Position numbers and translations under genes: made by a program. A model generated the notes under the pieces. The model had not been told where the DNA came from and did no database searches. It saw nothing but the letters and a program-made list of their open reading frames with translations. This document shows, piece by piece, positions 58,333 to 64,000 of a stretch of 64,000 bases of DNA (the first letter of the stretch is position 1; the number at the start of each line of letters is the position of its first letter). This DNA comes from CBDBLK01 sp965215445 (GTDB taxonomy: Bacteria; Bdellovibrionota; Bacteriovoracia; Bacteriovoracales; Bacteriovoracaceae): NCBI GenBank assembly GCA_965215445.1, contig CBDCDT010000002.1, forward strand, positions 1,302,001-1,366,000, written 5' to 3'.

Positions 58333-60525
58333 ATGGAAAAAATAACAGTCTACAAATTGGACTTGGCCATTCCCAAAGAAGATCGCAAGCAGATCAAAAT
58401 TGGGGACAAACTCACCGTTGGCAGTGATTCTTCGGCGGATGTGGTGATTCAAAACCACGACTTGTCCCCCATCCACCTGATCTTTCAGCAACAAAACGAT
58501 ATTTTGAATATGACCATGCTCGGAGAAGACCAGTCCGTCAAAATTGGGTTTCAAAAACTTCTTCAAGGGAAAATGTACCTCCTGGAAAAGGGGGACAAAC
58601 TGGTTATTGGCAAAATTAAAATATTCATCCTCCAAGAAGAAGTTGAGATGCTCGCTGAAGAAGAGGCCTCCGAGGAAGCGGTGAGCGAGGCCGTGGCAGA
58701 GGTCGATCAAGAATCTTCCGAAGATAGTGAAGACGATAAAGAAATTCCAGAGGGAAGAACGGATATTCTCAAATCTCTTAAGGGGAGGTTGCAAAAGGCG
58801 AGAAAGCAGAGTCAGGATGCCAGAATCTCAACGAGAATGGAGAATAAGGCCTTACAAGCAAACACTTCAGCAAAAAAATTTCGCATACAAACGAGAGCTA
58901 GAGTAAAACCTCCGGGATTTTTTGCCCGCTTTTTTGGTTTGAATATAGAGATATTTTTGGCCCTCAGTCTTTTCCCATTGGTGCTTGAAATGGCATTGGG
59001 GAAAAATTGGAATGAGCAGCTCTATCAATGGCAATTGGCCTTGTTTTCCAAGGTCTCAAAACTACCAGCGCTACTTCCTCTTGCTACTCATATCCCTGAA
59101 GAGGGTATGGCATTTCTTAAAACTCTGGATTCTCCCAACGCTACTTCACTTTTTGCCTCTTTGATTTTTTTCATCTCTTTGAGATTGCTTTCGGCATTGC
59201 TTTTTAGTGCACCACTGCCACTTTTTTTAATGGGAGTTACTCACCGGGGTGGAAGTTTTTTGAGCAAGAGGATAATTGCTTTTTTTAGAGAAACCTTGGG
59301 GTTTGCGACGTTTCCTTTTTTGATATTTGACTTGCCTTTGCTTTTGTCGCGCAGAAGTTTCAAGGAAGTCGTGACTGGCTCGCATTTGAGTTATTCCCAC
59401 CCCTTGGTAGGCCTTAGTGGTGGGGCAGTTTTGAATCCGTTGTTGGTGGCGGCCGTTTTTTTATTTCCGGTGGATTTTGATCCCTATCAATTCCCCGTAG
59501 CGGTGGAATTTACCGCTTCTGCTTTAAGAAAACCATCGTCGGCGAAATCGCCAAAAAAAACGGTACTGCAACCCGTATATGAATGGGGATACCAATTTAA
59601 GTCATCTCTCCAACCCGATTGGATTGTGCTTCCGGTGTTGAAAAAAGAGGGCAAAAATTGGAAATTTAGTTTGCTGATGACTGATACCAAGGGTAAACAA
59701 GAATTGAAATTATATCGAGGGAAAACTCTTGATTACAGCAAAAATATACACAGTTGGGGACAAACCGAACCTTTTTTGGCCTGGCATTCTCCCCTCATCA
59801 GTGCCTGGAGTTTTAGTGATAAAAAATCGGAATGGACAATGGAACATACCCACGAATGGGCCGAAATTGTAGAATCTTCTCTGCGGCTTTCCTTTAAAGA
59901 ATTTTTCTCTCTCGCCTCTCTCAAAGGGCCAGTCATGTATCCTTACGCCTATTTGAGAAAAGAGCTATTGCAATTACTTGAGTTTGAGGGAATTGGCCCG
60001 GAAAAAATTGCGTCTTTTCGCTTTGGTACTCATCCTGCCTTTGCTTTTCCCTCTGAAACTTCTACAAAAATCCTGGTTTTGCGAGATTTGCACTTTGAAA
60101 CTTGGATGGCCGATTACCAGGCCAAGAAAGCAGATATTTCACTTCTCAATTTGCAAAAGCTTTTTCGCTTTGCCAAACAGGTGCGCAAACCGGCCTCTTT
60201 TCGTCCCGAGCAGATAAAAAATTGGAATGGTTTTACCGCTTTCGACGTTATGGCGATAGCACAAAAAGAGGGCAAACTCTCCTCGAAAGTGACTTCCCGT
60301 TTATTGCGCTTTTTTATTCAGTCGGCATATAAGGCCTTGCAATCGACAGAGGTGAATTTGCACAAAAAAGTCATTCAAATTTTTAAAAATTACGATCGCT
60401 TTTTACTTGGCTTGGTTAAGAAAACAAAAGATGCCAATCTCAAAAACCTACGACTCTCTCTCAATCGCACTCAGAAGGCCTTGCAGGATAAAGAATTGCA
60501 ATACTTCAGATCCAATTTGCGTTAA
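58333..60525 (+). CDS. FHA-domain membrane protein
   Basis: The N-terminal 105 residues form an FHA phosphothreonine-binding domain (IGDKLTVGSDSSADVVIQNHDLS, then IHLIFQQ). An acidic linker (EEEASEEAVSEAVAEVD) and a basic stretch follow, then about four to five membrane helices (about 195-380) and a large soluble C-terminal region of some 340 residues. FHA domains usually read Ser/Thr kinase output; no kinase gene is nearby. The hydrophobic region resembles RDD-type membrane domains only loosely. Family otherwise unrecognised. Confidence 0.78.
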   Translation: MEKITVYKLDLAIPKEDRKQIKIGDKLTVGSDSSADVVIQNHDLSPIHLIFQQQNDILNMTMLGEDQSVKIGFQKLLQGKMYLLEKGDKLVIGKIKIFILQEEVEMLAEEEASEEAVSEAVAEVDQESSEDSEDDKEIPEGRTDILKSLKGRLQKARKQSQDARISTRMENKALQANTSAKKFRIQTRARVKPPGFFARFFGLNIEIFLALSLFPLVLEMALGKNWNEQLYQWQLALFSKVSKLPALLPLATHIPEEGMAFLKTLDSPNATSLFASLIFFISLRLLSALLFSAPLPLFLMGVTHRGGSFLSKRIIAFFRETLGFATFPFLIFDLPLLLSRRSFKEVVTGSHLSYSHPLVGLSGGAVLNPLLVAAVFLFPVDFDPYQFPVAVEFTASALRKPSSAKSPKKTVLQPVYEWGYQFKSSLQPDWIVLPVLKKEGKNWKFSLLMTDTKGKQELKLYRGKTLDYSKNIHSWGQTEPFLAWHSPLISAWSFSDKKSEWTMEHTHEWAEIVESSLRLSFKEFFSLASLKGPVMYPYAYLRKELLQLLEFEGIGPEKIASFRFGTHPAFAFPSETSTKILVLRDLHFETWMADYQAKKADISLLNLQKLFRFAKQVRKPASFRPEQIKNWNGFTAFDVMAIAQKEGKLSSKVTSRLLRFFIQSAYKALQSTEVNLHKKVIQIFKNYDRFLLGLVKKTKDANLKNLRLSLNRTQKALQDKELQYFRSNLR

Positions 60526-60539
60526 AGGCCTTAAAAAAT

Positions 60540-61664
60540 ATGCCCATACAAGATACAGTCAGGGAGCATTTCCGGTTTAAACTTCTTCACACTGATAAAT
60601 ATTGCCAGGCCCGTGCCGGGGAAATTTGCACTCCCCACGGAAAAATTCCCACGCCAGTCTTTATGCCAGTGGGAACCCACGGAGCAGTGAAAGCATTGCA
60701 ACCCCTTTTCCTGGAAAAAATGGATGTTCCCATTTTGCTTTCCAATACCTATCACTTGCACCTTTCACCTGGCAGCGAACTCATTAAAAAGGCCGGAGGA
60801 TTGCATAAGTTCATGCACTGGCAGCGGGCCTTGCTTACCGACTCTGGAGGTTTTCAGGTTTTCAGCTTAAAGGATAAAAATATTGCAGAAGAGGGAGTCG
60901 AATTTTCTGATTCCAGCGGGAAAAAAGTGATTCTTGGCCCAGAAAAGGCAATGGAAATTCAGCAAAACCTGGGTTCCGATATTATGATGGCCTTTGATGA
61001 GTGTATTCCCTACCCGGCAAGTGAGGCCTACACCAAGAAAAGCATTGACCGTACTCATCGCTGGTTGGACCGCTGTATTGCGGCCTGGACGAATCCTCGC
61101 CAGGCCCTTTTTGGCATCATTCAGGGGTCAGTTTATCCCCATTATAGAAAGGAGTGCCTGCGCGAAGTGGAGGATCGGGATTTACCGGGACTTGCCATTG
61201 GGGGAGTTTCGGTGGGAGAGGGCAGTCAACTGATGCAGGAAATTGTAAGCGACCTGACGCCACAGATGCCGGCACACAAACCCCGCTATGTCATGGGAGT
61301 GGGAAATCCCGAGGATTTAATGGGCATTTGGGAACAGGGGGTGGATATGTCTGACTGTATTATTCCCACCAAATTTGCTCGCGGTGGAACTGTGTTTACG
61401 TTTCGGGGTAAAATCCGCATCCGCCACCAACGCTTTCGTCGCGATTTTTATTCCCTCGACCCCAACGTCGATTGCTATACCAATCGCCATTTTACCCGCG
61501 CCTATGTTAAACATTTATTTGACTCCAACGAAATTTTGGGACAGACTTTGGCCACAGAACACAATATTGCTTTTTACAAAACATTGGCGACCAGGGCCAG
61601 GGAGGCCATTTTTCAAGACCGATTTTTGGAATTTAAAGACCAATTTTTGACCGAATACTTGTAA
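60540..61664 (+). CDS. tgt: tRNA-guanine transglycosylase with altered zinc site
   Basis: Tgt exchanges G34 of queuosine tRNAs for preQ1. The 374-residue protein is the right length and keeps the general acid/base Asp101 (LLTDSGGFQVFSL), QGSVYP, LAIGGVSVGE and nucleophile Asp272 (SDCIIPTKFA). The zinc motif, CxCxxC plus His in E. coli, reads V-D-C-Y-T-N here: Val310, Cys312, Asn315 and His341, so two of three zinc cysteines are gone. PTRNAR has become PTKFAR. It may be a divergent or repurposed TGT. It follows the FHA gene by 14 bases that include one AAGGCCTT palindrome. Confidence 0.9.
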   Translation: MPIQDTVREHFRFKLLHTDKYCQARAGEICTPHGKIPTPVFMPVGTHGAVKALQPLFLEKMDVPILLSNTYHLHLSPGSELIKKAGGLHKFMHWQRALLTDSGGFQVFSLKDKNIAEEGVEFSDSSGKKVILGPEKAMEIQQNLGSDIMMAFDECIPYPASEAYTKKSIDRTHRWLDRCIAAWTNPRQALFGIIQGSVYPHYRKECLREVEDRDLPGLAIGGVSVGEGSQLMQEIVSDLTPQMPAHKPRYVMGVGNPEDLMGIWEQGVDMSDCIIPTKFARGGTVFTFRGKIRIRHQRFRRDFYSLDPNVDCYTNRHFTRAYVKHLFDSNEILGQTLATEHNIAFYKTLATRAREAIFQDRFLEFKDQFLTEYL

Positions 61665-61683
61665 GAGTTAAAGGGTTTTTACT

Positions 61684-63981
61684 ATGCCTCATGCCAATAC
61701 CGAAGGATTTCGCTACTTAAGTTATTTAGTCGCACTGATTTTTCTTTTGGTCAATACCTTTTTCGGTCATCCTTTTTACCACGTCAACAGTCTCAAGATC
61801 ACCATGGTTTTGGGCCTTTTGGCGCTCGGACTACCTGTCATTTATTGCCATTACCCGCGTTTTCAATTTGGGGGCAAGTCGTTACAGGCGGCGCTTTTTG
61901 CGACCTTGCCGGTGTGGTTGAGTTTTCCGGGGTATCTCTATTCGGGGGGCAATACCAATTATTATTTCCCCTATGAATTGGCGGCCTTTTGTGGGTTGGC
62001 CTGTTGGATGGTGATTGTTTGCGAAGTCTATCGCAAGCAGGAACATTTGGACGTTTTATTCAAGGGCATGGGTTTGTTGCTCATCGGTGTGTGCCTTTAC
62101 GCCTTTGTGCAGGCGGGACAAAATCAATGGATTTCCCAATTGGTCAAAAGCACTTTTGGCAACCGCAATTATTTTGTAGGCTTTCTCTTGCAAATTTTCC
62201 CACTTTTTTTGTCGCTGGGGCTTTTCCTTTCTCCTAAAAAACAGCGTTTTGGGACTTCCGCCTGGTTTTATTGGTTTGTTTCCCTGTTTTGTTTGAGCAC
62301 TCTGTTTCTCACCCGTAGTCGTGCCGGGATGGGGGCAGCGCTTGTCTCTGGAGTGCTGGTTATTATTATTTCCTTGTATTTGAAAAGTACACCTCAAAGG
62401 CGCAAGACCATTTTTTGGGGAAGTTTGGGTTTTGTAGGTTTTGTACTGCTGTTTTATGTGGGTTTGATTTCTTTTCACGAAGGTTTGTCAGAGAGTCGCA
62501 CTTTTAATCTTCTCACTTTTGAAGCGTGGTACGATCGTTTTCATTCCTACAAAGCGGCCTTGAATTCCATTTTGGCCTCGCCATGGGTCGGTCATGGCCT
62601 GGGTAGCTCTTATAATTTGTATTTTCTCTTTGTGCCCCCCGAGTCGCGCATGATTATGCCTCAACGCAGTTTTAACCACGTTCATAGTGAACCCATAGAA
62701 ATTTTTCAAGAGGGAGGGCTACTTTCCTTTTTGGGGCTGATCTTTTTTTGGGGATTTATTTTTTTCAAGGGCATAAGATTACTCGGTAGAGAAAAACCTA
62801 ATTCAGCAAAAACCGCCCTCATCGTGGGCCTGCTGGGTTCCTTTTTGGCCTACAATCTGCAAAGTTTGGTTTCCGTGGCCCCGCGTATGATGGTGACGAG
62901 GTTGCCACTTTTTCTCAATCTTGGACTTTTCTTTACTCTGTTTGAATTTTCTCCCCTCGCTCGATTTTTTCAAAGAAAAAATCAGGCAGGTGTTTGGATA
63001 ATGGCGGGTGTTCCTGCACTTTTTCTCATTGTAGCAGGTTTTACCTACATTCCATGGGCCAAAGGACAGTGGAACCACGCCCGCTTGGTTTCCCAGCGAA
63101 GAATTTCACCGGGCAAACTTTCCCTCTATCGCCGTTCTCTCCAATACGATGATGTCTATACGAGTTCTTATTTGGTGTCGCTTTTTTCGCGGATGGGATT
63201 GCTTCCCGAGATGAAGCGGGCGATTGATAAAACTCAAGCATTGATTCCGCACTATCAAAATATTGATTTCATGGAGGGAAGCTATCATTTTCGTTTGAAC
63301 GACTTGCAAAGTGCCAAGCGTTCTCTCAAGGTGATGCAGAAATACGATCGTTTTCACAAACCCACCAATCAGGTTCTCACCCATATTGCCGTGGTTCTCA
63401 AAGACCCGGAGGAATGGATGAAGCAGTTTGAAATTCTCCACTACGTCCCCTTGAGAGAAACTGGGCTTTTGGATAAACGGGCAGTGCTCTACAGCAAGGT
63501 TGAATTTTCCGATCAAAAACCTAATCCCCAAGCACCGGAAATGGCCCTTTTGGAAGTGGAAAAAACGCCTCTTTCTTATCGCTTTGTGTATCACAAATCA
63601 TTTGCGCTTGCCCTTTTGGAGAAATTAAATCAGTTGAGATCTTCAGATCTTGCCAGGGAAAAGAAAATTGAACAGGCCTTTCGGTTTGCGGTCAACCGAA
63701 TCAATCAGCACTCCTTTTTTAGAATTCGCCTAAAACCTCACGTCAACCCCCAGATGATGTCCAAGGCCCAGCAATTGGTTTCCCAAAGCGTTTTTTTGTT
63801 GAATCAAATAGAACATTATGCCGGCCAAAAAGAGCAGGCCGTCTGGCTACAAAGAAAGCGCGTTGTGGAAGAAGAATTGGAAAGATACCTGGATTGGAAG
63901 CAACTCGGCCCAAGGGTAAATTTTTCTCGTATTGTGGCCAAGCGCTTGGCACTTTATGCGCTGGATGACCTGCGTTTTTAG
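61684..63981 (+). CDS. O-antigen ligase/polymerase-like membrane protein with soluble tail
   Basis: The 765-residue protein has 10-12 membrane helices in its first 470 residues with the Wzy/WaaL pattern: GNRNYFVGFLLQ, LTRSRAGMGAAL and the periplasmic FNHVHSEPIEIFQEGG (HxH). Such enzymes join or polymerise lipid-linked oligosaccharides at the periplasmic face. The C-terminal 290 residues are soluble and helical, TPR-like in pattern (SYHFRLNDLQSAKRSLKVM), an extension seen in some protein-glycosylating or large Wzy_C-type members. Whether it ligates O-antigen or glycosylates protein cannot be told. Confidence 0.85.
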   Translation: MPHANTEGFRYLSYLVALIFLLVNTFFGHPFYHVNSLKITMVLGLLALGLPVIYCHYPRFQFGGKSLQAALFATLPVWLSFPGYLYSGGNTNYYFPYELAAFCGLACWMVIVCEVYRKQEHLDVLFKGMGLLLIGVCLYAFVQAGQNQWISQLVKSTFGNRNYFVGFLLQIFPLFLSLGLFLSPKKQRFGTSAWFYWFVSLFCLSTLFLTRSRAGMGAALVSGVLVIIISLYLKSTPQRRKTIFWGSLGFVGFVLLFYVGLISFHEGLSESRTFNLLTFEAWYDRFHSYKAALNSILASPWVGHGLGSSYNLYFLFVPPESRMIMPQRSFNHVHSEPIEIFQEGGLLSFLGLIFFWGFIFFKGIRLLGREKPNSAKTALIVGLLGSFLAYNLQSLVSVAPRMMVTRLPLFLNLGLFFTLFEFSPLARFFQRKNQAGVWIMAGVPALFLIVAGFTYIPWAKGQWNHARLVSQRRISPGKLSLYRRSLQYDDVYTSSYLVSLFSRMGLLPEMKRAIDKTQALIPHYQNIDFMEGSYHFRLNDLQSAKRSLKVMQKYDRFHKPTNQVLTHIAVVLKDPEEWMKQFEILHYVPLRETGLLDKRAVLYSKVEFSDQKPNPQAPEMALLEVEKTPLSYRFVYHKSFALALLEKLNQLRSSDLAREKKIEQAFRFAVNRINQHSFFRIRLKPHVNPQMMSKAQQLVSQSVFLLNQIEHYAGQKEQAVWLQRKRVVEEELERYLDWKQLGPRVNFSRIVAKRLALYALDDLRF

Positions 63982-64000
63982 TAGAATGTGTTGTAGAGCA

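Noticed and set aside
60540..61664. tgt as a frameshifted pseudogene because of the missing zinc cysteines
   Set aside because: The frame is continuous, and residues on both sides of the zinc motif (including the later His and EILG block) align normally, so substitution rather than frameshift explains the change.
1..64000. CRISPR arrays, insertion sequences, prophage or rRNA genes
   Set aside because: No regularly spaced direct repeats of CRISPR type, no transposase or phage structural genes, and no rRNA sequence were seen on reading the window.

Overview
The window reads as an ordinary chromosomal stretch of a Gram-negative bacterium with an outer membrane (KdsD for Kdo/LPS, apolipoprotein N-acyltransferase, O-antigen ligase-like protein, lipoproteins, beta-barrels). 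The combination of PomAB/MotAB-type stator genes, a reduced Tad/Flp pilus locus, a gliding-type ABC module (GldA/GldF/GldG plus DUF4340), ATP-dependent PEP carboxykinase and many small secreted or FHA/SPOR proteins suggests the Bdellovibrionota or a neighbouring former deltaproteobacterial lineage. That placement is an inference; no 16S rRNA or other marker is present. Genes are tightly packed, with frequent 4-nt (ATGA/GTGA) overlaps, many GTG/TTG starts after good Shine-Dalgarno (SD) sites, and convergent genes that overlap at their 3' ends. No stretch above 300 bases lacks a gene; the longest gaps (about 140-240 bases) carry promoters or repeats and are described.

Layout. 1-3055: partial lipoprotein, EttA and a CmoA-like enzyme. 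3048-7431 (minus): Flp pilin, prepilin-like and TadE-like proteins, two unknowns, RcpA/CpaC secretin and CpaF ATPase; TadB/C, CpaE and the prepilin peptidase are not here. 7612-10855: SPOR protein, ManC, MurG-family enzyme, MazG-like pyrophosphohydrolase. 10856-12318: Fic protein behind a repeat-rich operator-like region. 12315-15028 (minus): pckA-hemJ-msrB. 15251-16885: motAB stator. 16882-24609: two alpha/beta hydrolases (one with Asp at the nucleophile elbow), an NPP-type phosphodiesterase, an EVE-domain protein, spermidine synthase with a eukaryotic-type S-adenosylmethionine decarboxylase, a subtilase and a zinc-ribbon protein. 24690-28644: Lnt, KdsD, a lipoprotein, a HEAT-repeat protein. 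28619-31883: a membrane-anchored coiled-coil protein with five 30-residue repeats, YacG, HflX. 31867-36251 (minus): Gld-like ABC module. 36944-46069: an A/T-rich surface-glycan island (glycosyltransferase-like, methyltransferases, sulfatase-fold membrane protein, radical SAM/SPASM, two FkbM enzymes, phytanoyl-CoA-dioxygenase-like enzyme). 46101-51874: MutM, 2-oxoacid dehydrogenase E2 and E3, a DEDDh exonuclease fused to a WYL-like domain, a small membrane protein and a KamA-type radical SAM enzyme. 51919-54952: tRNA-Gly(GCC), a small A/T-rich insert with an XRE regulator, a second Fic gene overlapping trxB. 54955-63981: a small protein, two related secreted beta-barrel proteins, a 39-residue membrane protein, an FHA-domain membrane protein, Tgt with an altered zinc site, and an O-antigen ligase/polymerase-like protein.

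The strongest whole-window signal not explained by genes is an iterated palindrome, AAGGCCTT: I found 20 copies by eye where base composition predicts about one. The most unusual individual genes are the Tgt lacking two of three zinc cysteines, the class 2 (eukaryotic-type) AdoMet decarboxylase, the exonuclease-WYL fusion, and the surface-glycan island.
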